Positions 1-7,290 of a DNA stretch of 64,000 nucleotides are shown here, piece by piece (position 1 is the first letter of the stretch; the number at the start of each line of letters is the position of its first letter). The notes under the pieces are model-generated. The model did not search any database and was not told the origin of the DNA. It saw only the letters and a program-made list of their open reading frames with translations. The DNA is from Candidatus Fermentibacterota bacterium. GTDB taxonomy: Bacteria > Fermentibacterota > Fermentibacteria > Fermentibacterales > Fermentibacteraceae. The DNA is taken from contig PDSZ01000009.1 in the NCBI GenBank assembly GCA_002748705.1, positions 1-64,000 of the forward strand, given 5' to 3'. Made by a program: the position numbers and the translations under genes.

Positions 1-606
1 TACTGCATCATTTCTTCCAACCAGATTCATGTAGTTTTCTCTGGAAACACTAAGGTCGGTATAGGCTCCGTTTCTGCTGCCGAAAGCTGCAACTGTGTTT
101 TCAGGGAATCTTTCACAGAGAGCATCCGCTATTATCTCCCAGTACCTTCTGGGGATGTTGCGGCCTTTGAATTTAGAACCTCTGTGCCTGGGAAAGATCA
201 GTATCGCCTTTCTCTGCTGAAAGGTTTCTCTTACAAACTCCTCAGCCTCTTCCGAGTGGTTGTAAGGGGCAAAGGTTCTCTCATTTGGAAAGGTTCCATA
301 CCGTGTGACAACATCATAACCTGGATAAGCTTTTCTAAAAGGCTCCGAGAGAATCTGATGGTCTTTTATGCGCCTTCTTGTTACGGGATTGTAAAGATGG
401 CCTCCGTCAGAAGGGAAACCTCCGAATTTCTCCTTCCACTCAAAAGGAACAGGCAGTATTTCAGAGGCAGTTCCTCTGTAGAAAACTCGCTTTGCTTCCG
501 CTGTGGCAACTGCTGCAGGCCTTCTGTTCTCATGGAGATATCTTATATGGGCAGCCAGATACATGGACCAGCCTATCTCACCCACATCGTAGTACAGTTT
601 TGTCAT
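1..606 (-). CDS. Glycosyltransferase-like protein (partial, runs off window start)
   Basis: An open frame reads on the minus strand from ATG at 606 to the window edge (202 codons with no stop), so the 3' end is missing. The start overlaps the stop of the upstream MFS gene in an ATGA arrangement, which argues for translational coupling and for this start. The N-terminus (MTKLYYDVGEIGWSMYLAAH) and the later stretch ILIFPRHRGSKFKGRN followed by RRYWEIIADAL resemble the middle of GT-B type (family 9 / heptosyltransferase-like) enzymes, where a basic loop binds the nucleotide sugar. Neighbours are a transporter and APS kinase, which suits a sulfated surface-polysaccharide role. The family assignment is inferred from general resemblance only; the coding call is much firmer than the function. 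Confidence 0.6.
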   Translation of the reverse strand, partial: MTKLYYDVGEIGWSMYLAAHIRYLHENRRPAAVATAEAKRVFYRGTASEILPVPFEWKEKFGGFPSDGGHLYNPVTRRRIKDHQILSEPFRKAYPGYDVVTRYGTFPNERTFAPYNHSEEAEEFVRETFQQRKAILIFPRHRGSKFKGRNIPRRYWEIIADALCERFPENTVAAFGSRNGAYTDLSVSRENYMNLVGRNDAV

Positions 607-1877
607 TCTCTTATCAGCCCCAGTCGTAATCTCTTTCTGTAGCGGAAAAGAAAGAGACACCCTGCGGAAAAGAAGAAGATGAATGAAAGAAGGAAGTTGG
701 CAGTATATCCCAGTTCAGTCATTACAAAACTTCCCAGCACAGGAGCCATGAACCCTCTGATGGCAGTGGCAGTAACATGCAGCCCCTGATAGGTGGCTGT
801 TCTGGCTTCAGGGGCAAAGAACATGCTGGACATGTTCCAGGAGAGAGTTATGCCTGCAATACCTATCGCAAAAGCCAGCCAGGCCACATAGAAGAGCGGT
901 ATTCCAATTTGTGGAAAGAGACTGCTTCCCATGAGAAAGAGAGGAAAACCGGCGAGAATAATACAGACTATTCCTGTGAACCTGAAAGGATGCAGCTTGT
1001 CCATCTTCGACCCGAGAAAAGGCCCCAGCACAACGATTCCCATCTGCCCCAGAACACCTTTGGCCATTGCGTACTGCCCGTATGAGAGCCCGAGCACCTC
1101 ACGGGAGAAAAACGGAATAGCAGGCTGAACACACATGAACCCGAAGCCGTAGGCCATGAAGAAAAGCTCAAAGAGCATGAACTCCCTGTCGGTCTTTACC
1201 AGCTGCCCGAGGCTTTTGAAAAAATCCTTCAGCGTGGAACGGGCAACAGCAATAGGGTCTTTCATTCCTCTTGCCATAAAACCCATAACCACCGCCTGAC
1301 CTGACCCCATAACACCTTCAATAAGGAAAAGCCACCTGTAGAAGGTAAAGTCTGCGTCAAGCAGAGCCCCCGCCAGCATCGCTGCAGGCATTGCAAACAG
1401 GTTGAGAATGCTCATTGACCAGCCGAACAGCTGTCCTCTGTGCCCTTTGCGATACCTGCTTCGCATAACCGCATTCTGCCCTGGAACAACCAGACTGTTG
1501 CTGCCAAAATAAACAAAAAGCAGTATAAGCATCATGTTCACATTGGATGAGAAGAACATGAGTGCAACAGGCAGCCGCATTGCCGCACCGATGAAAATAG
1601 CCGTTGAGTGTTTGTTGCTGCTGTCAACGAAATGGCTCACCATCACGCTGAACAGATTGCTCACAGGCCATATCATAGCCAGCAGTGTTATCTGGGTAAC
1701 TGTAGCGCCAAGGCCGTTTGTGGCTATGTAGTCATGATTCTGAATTACACCGGTAGCAACAGCACCCAGTATCTGGCTTACAATATGAAGTTTGAATGCT
1801 GTTTTCTCGTCTGATCCAAGGGAAATACCCAGGCGGTCCGCCAGATAAGGCGGAACCGCTCTTCCGACCCGAAACAA
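603..1877 (-). CDS. MFS transporter
   Basis: A 424-residue polytopic membrane protein with about 12 hydrophobic segments in two halves separated by a charged cytoplasmic loop (around residues 205-225, including RGMKDPIAVARSTLKDF), as in the major facilitator superfamily. Basic motifs between TM segments (RSRYRKGHRGQ) fit the MFS inter-helix loops. The start codon is TTG at 1877 with a GGGG-type Shine-Dalgarno about seven bases upstream, three bases after the cysC stop. The next gene starts inside its stop codon. Substrate cannot be read from sequence; cysC on one side and a glycosyltransferase-like gene on the other suggest export of a sugar or sulfated compound, which is inference. Confidence 0.8.
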   Translation of the reverse strand: MFRVGRAVPPYLADRLGISLGSDEKTAFKLHIVSQILGAVATGVIQNHDYIATNGLGATVTQITLLAMIWPVSNLFSVMVSHFVDSSNKHSTAIFIGAAMRLPVALMFFSSNVNMMLILLFVYFGSNSLVVPGQNAVMRSRYRKGHRGQLFGWSMSILNLFAMPAAMLAGALLDADFTFYRWLFLIEGVMGSGQAVVMGFMARGMKDPIAVARSTLKDFFKSLGQLVKTDREFMLFELFFMAYGFGFMCVQPAIPFFSREVLGLSYGQYAMAKGVLGQMGIVVLGPFLGSKMDKLHPFRFTGIVCIILAGFPLFLMGSSLFPQIGIPLFYVAWLAFAIGIAGITLSWNMSSMFFAPEARTATYQGLHVTATAIRGFMAPVLGSFVMTELGYTANFLLSFIFFFSAGCLFLFRYRKRLRLGLIRE

Positions 1878-1880
1878 GGT

Positions 1881-2495
1881 CTATTCCCCTGCTATTATCC
1901 CCAACTCCTCAAGCTTCTTCACAACTTCCATTGCTGATTCCTGAGGTGTCTGGCCGTCTGTGTGAAGATGTATCTCCGGATTCTCAGGTTCCTCGTAGGG
2001 AGCACTGATGCCGGTGAAGCTGGGAATGATTCCTGCACGGGCCTTCTTGTACAGACCCTTTGGATCCCTTTCTTCAGCAACTTCCAGAGGAGCGTCAACA
2101 AAAACCTCAATGAAGTCGCCCTTTTCCTGAATATCTCTGGCAGCATCTCTGTCAGCCCTGTAGGGACTGATGAATGCAAGAAGGTTAACAACACCAAAGC
2201 TGGTGAAGAGCTTTGCAACCTCTCCGATGCGGCGAATGTTTTCAGTACGGTCTTCCGGGGAGAATCCCAGGTCTTTGTTCAGACCGTGGCGAACATTGTC
2301 ACCGTCAAGAATGGCTGTTCTCACGCCCCTGGCATGAAGTATTCTTGAAACATGATCGGCAACTGTGGATTTACCGCTGCCGCTGAGGCCGGTAAACCAT
2401 ATTGTAGCGCCTTTGTGGGAGTTGAGTTCTTCTATGTCTTTTCTTGTTATGGCATGGTCATGCCAGGTAAGATTTCTATCGGAAACTGTACTCAT
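1881..2495 (-). CDS. cysC: Adenylyl-sulfate kinase (APS kinase)
   Basis: A 204-residue cytoplasmic kinase that phosphorylates adenosine 5'-phosphosulfate to PAPS, the sulfate donor. The P-loop GLSGSGKST lies at residues 36-44, the APS-binding segment [10 protein letters not shown] at 64-73 and the conserved [10 protein letters not shown] at 108-117; length matches stand-alone CysC. The ATG at 2495 follows an AGGAG ribosome site. No sulfate adenylyltransferase (cysD/cysN or sat) or PAPS reductase is adjacent. With an MFS transporter and a glycosyltransferase-like gene downstream in the same operon, PAPS probably feeds a sulfotransferase modifying a surface glycan rather than cysteine synthesis; that role is inferred. 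Confidence 0.95.
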   Translation of the reverse strand: MSTVSDRNLTWHDHAITRKDIEELNSHKGATIWFTGLSGSGKSTVADHVSRILHARGVRTAILDGDNVRHGLNKDLGFSPEDRTENIRRIGEVAKLFTSFGVVNLLAFISPYRADRDAARDIQEKGDFIEVFVDAPLEVAEERDPKGLYKKARAGIIPSFTGISAPYEEPENPEIHLHTDGQTPQESAMEVVKKLEELGIIAGE

Positions 2496-2537
2496 GGATG
2501 CTCCTTATGTGTTGGGTTGAAGGGCAAATATAAGAGG

Positions 2538-2568
2538 TTGACGCACCACTCGTCTTATCTTCTATCTT
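2538..2568 (+). promoter_or_regulatory. Putative promoter for purC
   Basis: TTGACG at 2538-2543 is followed by TCTATC (2561-2566, 17-base spacing) or TATCTT (19-base spacing), about 45 bases before the purC start. The -35 is good and the -10 mediocre. It lies in the divergent gap between cysC and purC. Confidence 0.3.
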
Positions 2569-2612
2569 ACCGCTGTACTTTTCACCGAATCACAAAGAAG
2601 AAGGGGCTGCTG

Positions 2613-3575
2613 ATGAAGAACAGAGAATCGGTCATAAAAGACAACCTGAACAACTGTCTCACTGAAACGGCGCATCTGGGAATAGGAAACTGCAAAAGAG
2701 GCAAGGTAAGGGATATCTACGACCTGGGCGACAGGCTCCTTCTTGTTACCACAGACAGACAGAGCGCTTTTGACAGAGTACTCGCTTCTGTTCCCTTCAA
2801 AGGTCAGGTGCTGAACCGGGTCAGCGCATGGTGGTTTGGCCAGACCAGCCACATTGTTCCCAATCATGTTATCTCGATACCCCACCCCAATGCAACTCTG
2901 GGAAAGAAAATGAAGGTCTTCCCTATTGAGTTCGTCATGCGGGGCTACCTTACCGGCAGCAGCAGCACAAGCGCCTGGACCCTGTACAACCGAGGTGAAA
3001 GAAACATATGCGGTAACATTCTTCCAGACGGAATGATCAAGAACACCAGGTTCGATGAACCTATCATTACCCCCACAACCAAGAGCCAAGAGCACGATGA
3101 GTCCATCACACCTGAAGAGATAGTATCAGGGGGCTTCATGACTCAAGAGGACTGGGAAAAGGCTTCAAGGATCGCAAAGGAGCTGTTCAAGTTCGGTGTT
3201 GAAACTGCTGCAAAGCGAGGTCTTATCCTTGTTGACACCAAGTATGAGATGGGCAAAGACGAGAACGGCAACATTGTTCTCATAGACGAGATTCACACAC
3301 CGGACAGCTCAAGATACTGGCTGGCTGAAAGCTTTGAGGAAAGACTGGCCCAGGGGCTTGAACCGAAGAACATTGACAAGGAATTCCTGAGACTCTGGTT
3401 CAGAGACCACTGCGACCCCTACAAAGACGAAGTTCTTCCAGAAGCTCCTGCTGAACTTGTTGCAGAACTCTCTTCAAGATACATCACTCTCTTTGAGATG
3501 ATCACAGGCGAAGAATTCGAACCAGCTCAGGGTAACCCTGCCGCAGACCTTGTAAAAGCGGTGAAGTCCCTGTAA
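2613..3575 (+). CDS. purC: Phosphoribosylaminoimidazole-succinocarboxamide synthase (SAICAR synthetase)
   Basis: A 320-residue cytoplasmic enzyme joining aspartate to CAIR in purine synthesis. Hallmarks are RGKVRDIYD (residues 29-37), the substrate-binding SAFD (51-54), EFVMRGYLTGS (106-116) and a later TTKSQEHDE stretch. Length fits the long, yeast/E. coli-unlike class of about 300 residues rather than the ~240-residue form. I chose the internal ATG at 2613: an AAGGGG ribosome site sits about seven bases upstream and the translation before it overlaps the divergent cysC gene and has no purC character. It stands alone, without other pur genes nearby, on the opposite strand to both neighbours. 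Confidence 0.95.
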   Translation: MKNRESVIKDNLNNCLTETAHLGIGNCKRGKVRDIYDLGDRLLLVTTDRQSAFDRVLASVPFKGQVLNRVSAWWFGQTSHIVPNHVISIPHPNATLGKKMKVFPIEFVMRGYLTGSSSTSAWTLYNRGERNICGNILPDGMIKNTRFDEPIITPTTKSQEHDESITPEEIVSGGFMTQEDWEKASRIAKELFKFGVETAAKRGLILVDTKYEMGKDENGNIVLIDEIHTPDSSRYWLAESFEERLAQGLEPKNIDKEFLRLWFRDHCDPYKDEVLPEAPAELVAELSSRYITLFEMITGEEFEPAQGNPAADLVKAVKSL

Positions 3576-3630
3576 TAACCGCAAACATGGAACAGCAAAG
3601 CCAACCCTGATACCTTTTACAGAATCCTTT

Positions 3631-3660
3631 CAGGCTGAGTATCAACCAAATCTCAGCCTG
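3631..3660 (+). terminator. Hairpin after purC, possible terminator
   Basis: A perfect 9-base stem, CAGGCTGAG pairing with CTCAGCCTG, surrounds a 12-base loop some 55 bases after the purC stop. It is followed by only a short pyrimidine-rich stretch, so factor-independent termination is plausible but not assured. Confidence 0.4.
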
Positions 3661-3683
3661 ACTTCTTCTGTGCAGCAGAATGA

Positions 3684-3759
3684 ATCAGCTGGTTTCCATA
3701 ACGAACTGAGGCGAAAGCTATTTTCCGCACTGAGCCCGGCCGGAATAAAACCAGCTGAT
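3684..3759. repeat. 12-bp inverted repeat between purC and the next gene
   Basis: ATCAGCTGGTTT at 3684-3695 is mirrored exactly by AAACCAGCTGAT at 3748-3759, enclosing 52 bases without an open frame. It could be a small non-autonomous element, a regulatory site or an RNA stem. No second copy was noticed in the window. Confidence 0.4.
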
Positions 3760-3815
3760 AAATACCGGTGGATTAACCGGCAAGTGTAACGATTTCGGTG
3801 AAATGTCAGGTTGGG

Positions 3816-4259
3816 TCATTTCCTGTTCAATTCAGTTGCAATAATTTCTTCAATATTTTTTTCATCAAGAAAACTCTTAAGCAAAACAGCACGCATTCCT
3901 GCTTTATCTCTTTTCGAGACTGCTGCATCAAAATCATCAATTAAACCCAAATTGAATAATCTCTCATTTACGGTCATTCCACGAATAGAGCGAACAATGA
4001 ACCCTTTAAACCGATTCCATGCTTCATATGCTTCGGAACATGATTCATTCTCCATAAAGCATGAATTACCTAGAAGTTTCTCCATGGTTGAAATGTCATC
4101 ACCAATTGGCTTTTCTTTTATAAGTTTTGAAATAATTATTGCGGAATAGGACAAAAGACTTTCATAAACAGGCCTGTCACCAGCATAGCTTGTATTTCCT
4201 GCAAGAGATTCAATTTCCAGAATGAATTCTGCCATCAGGGATATTTCTGATTCATTCAT
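3816..4259 (-). CDS. Hypothetical small soluble protein
   Basis: A 147-residue acidic, helix-rich protein without signal peptide or membrane segment. The C-terminal third carries VNERLFNLGLIDDFDAAV followed by RDKAGMRAVL, a pattern I recognise from short uncharacterised proteins in many bacteria but to which I cannot attach a function. ATG at 4259 overlaps the stop of the frame upstream (the decayed RelE-like gene), which would allow coupling, although that frame is shifted. An AGGA stretch sits very close to the ATG. Some such small proteins act as partners or immunity proteins; here that is speculation from the toxin remnant next door. Confidence 0.6.
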   Translation of the reverse strand: MNESEISLMAEFILEIESLAGNTSYAGDRPVYESLLSYSAIIISKLIKEKPIGDDISTMEKLLGNSCFMENESCSEAYEAWNRFKGFIVRSIRGMTVNERLFNLGLIDDFDAAVSKRDKAGMRAVLLKSFLDEKNIEEIIATELNRK

Positions 4260-4283
4260 AATCCTGCAACCCGCCTGACTGAA

Positions 4284-4612
4284 TCAGCAGACTGCGTAAC
4301 CTGAATCTCTGCTACCCTGGTGCAGTGCTGCTTCTGTTGTACCATAATTTCTGCATCTGTCCTTACGCAAGTCTTTTGTGAGCAAATAATCTTCTCTTTC
4401 GGATCAGCAACGCAGAACAATCTGAATTTGCCAATTCTGTATCGCCAAGTCTCCGGTGTGTAATTTCTCAATTTCTTGCTGTTTCTTCCATAGAAAGGTT
4501 CAAACCTGAGTTCAGGAAACAGATATTCTCTGAGTCTCCTCTCAGGGAAGTCAGCTTCATCTGCCTGCAGCTTACTCATCTTCTTCAGATACTGTTCGGT
4601 TTGGAATATTAT
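4284..4612 (-). pseudogene. RelE/ParE-family toxin, frameshifted
   Basis: The uninterrupted frame 4256-4579 contains KKLRNYTPETWRYRIGKFRL and then DPKEKII, the core of RelE/ParE mRNA-interferase/gyrase toxins. Directly after KII the expected C-terminal helix lies in another frame: reading with one base added near 4383 gives YLLTKDLRKDRCRNY, matching the family's usual '..HRKDAYR' ending, and stops at 4284. The sequence upstream of the first ATG (FQTEQYLKK) also looks like family N-terminus but begins at an ATA codon. So a start and a frame seem lost. No antitoxin gene is visible beside it. A sequencing error could produce the same frameshift. Confidence 0.65.
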
Positions 4613-4744
4613 GTTGTGTCACGATGGTAATCAGTAAACAGACTGCGGTAATGCCAGGTGCGGTAATACTGACAGAGTTATGATTTGATGAAAGCTTTGT
4701 CTGACAATCTTATATAAGAACCTTCAGGATCTCAGAGCGGTTCT

Positions 4745-5209
4745 TCAGTTAACATCGCCCAGGTACACAGGCTCGTTTTCAGGCAGGCCGTGTTTCAGAA
4801 GTTTTTTCAGAGCAGAGGGATAGAGGGCATAGTTGTCCAGGTCTTTCAGAGGGAGCCATTCCACGCCTTTCTGAAAGATATCCGGATGACTGCCTGTAGA
4901 GGGAGTTCCGTCTGTTATCTCAACTTTGAACATGAACTCTACCTGGTGTATGTCTCCGTCTTCTTCGGCAAACTGGTGGTTCAGGGCTATGTAGTCCCTT
5001 ATGAAGATTATGTCCCCTGCGCTTATTCCTATTGATGCCTCTTCACGGCATTCTCTTATCAGGGTATCTGTAAGTGATTCTCCGTGTTCCTGGCCACCGC
5101 CTGGAAGAATGTACCAGTTCTGACCGGAGGAGAAGTTTCTTATTGCAAGGAGCTTTTCGTCCTGAATAATGATGGCTTTTGCAGAGGTTCTGATTTTTTT
5201 CTGAGTCAT
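4745..5209 (-). CDS. Nudix hydrolase
   Basis: A 154-residue hydrolase of nucleoside diphosphate-X compounds. The Nudix box runs from G38 to I60 (GGQEHGESLTDTLIRECREE), with the metal-binding R52-E53 and E56-E57 in place; a serine (S59) stands where the box usually has glycine. The C-terminus is LPENEPVYLGDVN. The start codon overlaps the stop of the topoisomerase A subunit gene by four bases (ATGA), so it is the last gene of the parE-parC operon. Substrate cannot be told; nucleotide-pool cleaning is the usual role of such short members. Confidence 0.9.
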   Translation of the reverse strand: MTQKKIRTSAKAIIIQDEKLLAIRNFSSGQNWYILPGGGQEHGESLTDTLIRECREEASIGISAGDIIFIRDYIALNHQFAEEDGDIHQVEFMFKVEITDGTPSTGSHPDIFQKGVEWLPLKDLDNYALYPSALKKLLKHGLPENEPVYLGDVN

Positions 5210-7290
5210 TCTTCTCCGAAAAGATCAGGTGTGTCGCCTTCAAATTTTTTCAGAATGCTGCTCATTCTGTTTCTGAGCACTTCAGCCTCTGCGGTGATTT
5301 CCTCTATTGAGCGGGATTCTTTTGCTTCTGAAGAGGCAGATTCTTCCGGAGTATTCTCTTCTTCGGCTGGTTCCTCTTCTTCAGGCAGTTCCTGATGCTG
5401 AACAACCTTCAGTGTTGAGATAATCTTTTTGCCGCAGAGCTGAACGCCTTTAGCCTTGACTCCCTTTACTGAGATATCATGAAGGGAAGTTTCTCCTTTT
5501 CTGGTCTTCATTCTCTTTACCCGCTGGAACCAGTAATCCAGAACTGCATTGCAGTCTTCCATGAAGACCATTATCTCAGATGCTTCAGGAACGAACCTGT
5601 ATTCTCTGTCGAGAATGTAGCCGCCTGTGGGGAAACGCTTAACATAGGCTATCTTCGTTTTTCTGTTCCTGTATACACAGGCATAAACCTTTTCCCTGTC
5701 ACAGGGACCGCACCACAGAACCCTGCCGGTTATCATGTACTTTTCCTGCATGGGAATCACCCTGTATGTGCCGTCTTCAAGGAAGTAGAGAATACGGTCA
5801 AGTTCAGAAACATTCCAGGATTTGTCGCCCTTTACAGATGTGCCGATGAAACCTGTTTCCTGCTCCCAGCCCAGTTTCAGGTTGGCTATCGCAACTTCCC
5901 GTTTATCTATGTCTGAAAACTCTTCTATGGATGTGAGTCTGTGGTGGTCTTTTCCGTAGTTTTCAATGAAACCTTCCAGAACCTCCACTGCATAGTCGGT
6001 GAGATGTTTCAGCCTTTTTCTCGCCAGTCTCATGGCAGACTTTATCTCACCTATCTCCCTGCGGTGAGCCTCAATATCAAATTTGCTTATTCGTCTTATC
6101 TTCAAGGCCAGAAGTCTGTCAACATCCTCTCTGGTAACCTCCTTGTCATAATCCTTCAGGAAGGGCTCCAGACCGCTGAACACAGCCTCCCGGACCTCTT
6201 CAAGCGTAGGGCATTCCTCTATGAGCTTGTAGAGTCTGTTTTCCACAAATATCTGTTCAAGGGTCATCCAGTGGAGCCTGTCGCCAAGCCCTTTCAATTC
6301 CAGCTGCAGTTCCGCCCTTAGAATCTTCTTCAGGGATTCAGCTGAATACCTTACAAGATCGGAAACGGTGACTTCCACCGGTGTTCCGTCCATTATCACC
6401 ATCATGTTTGAGGTATGGACCACCTCACAGTCAGTGCTGGCATAAAGGCGCTGAATAGTCTCATCTGCAGAGACGCCTCTTGCGACAGTTATCTCGATTT
6501 CAGCGGAATCAGTTGTAAAATCGTCAATGCTGGAGATTTTCAGCCTTCCCTTTCGGGCTGCGTTCTCAATGGAGGAAATAATGGACTCGGTGGTGGTTCC
6601 GAACGGTATCTGTGTTATGACCACCTTCTTGTTTTCCCTCCGCTCGATTCTGGCGCGGCACTTGATCCGTCCGCTGCCGTCCTCATAGGCGGAAACATCC
6701 ATTGCGCCACCTTGCTGAAAGTCGGGATAAAGGGTGAACTCCTGATTCCGCAGTGCGGATATCTGAGCCCTTAAAACCTCGTTGAAATTGTGAGGAAGTA
6801 TCTTGGTGGACATACCCACCGCGATTCCCTCTGCGCCAAGGAGCAGAAGAACGGGAATCTTTGCAGGAAAGAGCAGCGGTTCACGATTTCTGCCGTCGTA
6901 GCTCTGTTCAAAACTTGTTACATCGTTGTTAAAAAGAACATCCCTGGCAAGGGGAGTCAGGCGGCATTCAATGTATCTCGGCGCAGAAGCCTCATCCCCT
7001 GTAAGGATGTTTCCGAAGTTACCCTGTCTCTCGATGAAATAGCTTCTGTTGGCAAGGGCTACCAGCGCAGCGCCGATGGACTGGTCACCGTGGGGATGGT
7101 ATCTCATGGCGTGACCTATCACATTGGCAACCTTGTTGAACCTGCCGTCATCCATTTCAAGCAGTGACCAGAGAATTCTCCTCTGCACCGGCTTGAGGCC
7201 GTCTGCAGCATCTGGAATGGCCCTCTCCTTTATCACATACGAGGCGAAATCAAGGAAATTGTTTTCATACAGGTTCCTGAGGCCGGTCAT
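5206..7290 (-). CDS. parC: Type IIA DNA topoisomerase subunit A (ParC/GyrA family, short form)
   Basis: A 694-residue DNA-cleaving subunit. The winged-helix region has DGLKPVQRRIL (residues 30-40) and YHPHGDQSI, and the catalytic tyrosine is Y106 in SAPRYIECRL. The C-terminal domain is short and irregular compared with the six-blade propeller of GyrA, and ends in a very acidic tail (residues about 620-660, many E). This shape is typical of the topoisomerase IV-like pair found in Bacteroidetes and relatives, so decatenation is more likely than supercoiling; I name it parC on that basis. It overlaps parE (7287-7290) and the Nudix gene (5206-5209) by four bases each, indicating one operon. Confidence 0.88.
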   Translation of the reverse strand: MTGLRNLYENNFLDFASYVIKERAIPDAADGLKPVQRRILWSLLEMDDGRFNKVANVIGHAMRYHPHGDQSIGAALVALANRSYFIERQGNFGNILTGDEASAPRYIECRLTPLARDVLFNNDVTSFEQSYDGRNREPLLFPAKIPVLLLLGAEGIAVGMSTKILPHNFNEVLRAQISALRNQEFTLYPDFQQGGAMDVSAYEDGSGRIKCRARIERRENKKVVITQIPFGTTTESIISSIENAARKGRLKISSIDDFTTDSAEIEITVARGVSADETIQRLYASTDCEVVHTSNMMVIMDGTPVEVTVSDLVRYSAESLKKILRAELQLELKGLGDRLHWMTLEQIFVENRLYKLIEECPTLEEVREAVFSGLEPFLKDYDKEVTREDVDRLLALKIRRISKFDIEAHRREIGEIKSAMRLARKRLKHLTDYAVEVLEGFIENYGKDHHRLTSIEEFSDIDKREVAIANLKLGWEQETGFIGTSVKGDKSWNVSELDRILYFLEDGTYRVIPMQEKYMITGRVLWCGPCDREKVYACVYRNRKTKIAYVKRFPTGGYILDREYRFVPEASEIMVFMEDCNAVLDYWFQRVKRMKTRKGETSLHDISVKGVKAKGVQLCGKKIISTLKVVQHQELPEEEEPAEEENTPEESASSEAKESRSIEEITAEAEVLRNRMSSILKKFEGDTPDLFGEE

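Noticed and set aside
184..642. Plus-strand open frame of 152 codons at the window start
   Set aside because: It lies antisense to the coherent glycosyltransferase-like frame ending at the window edge and has no family resemblance or ribosome site.
3816..4612. Intact toxin-antitoxin pair
   Set aside because: The toxin is frameshifted and the 147-residue neighbour does not look like an antitoxin (no DNA-binding or Phd/RelB-like motif).
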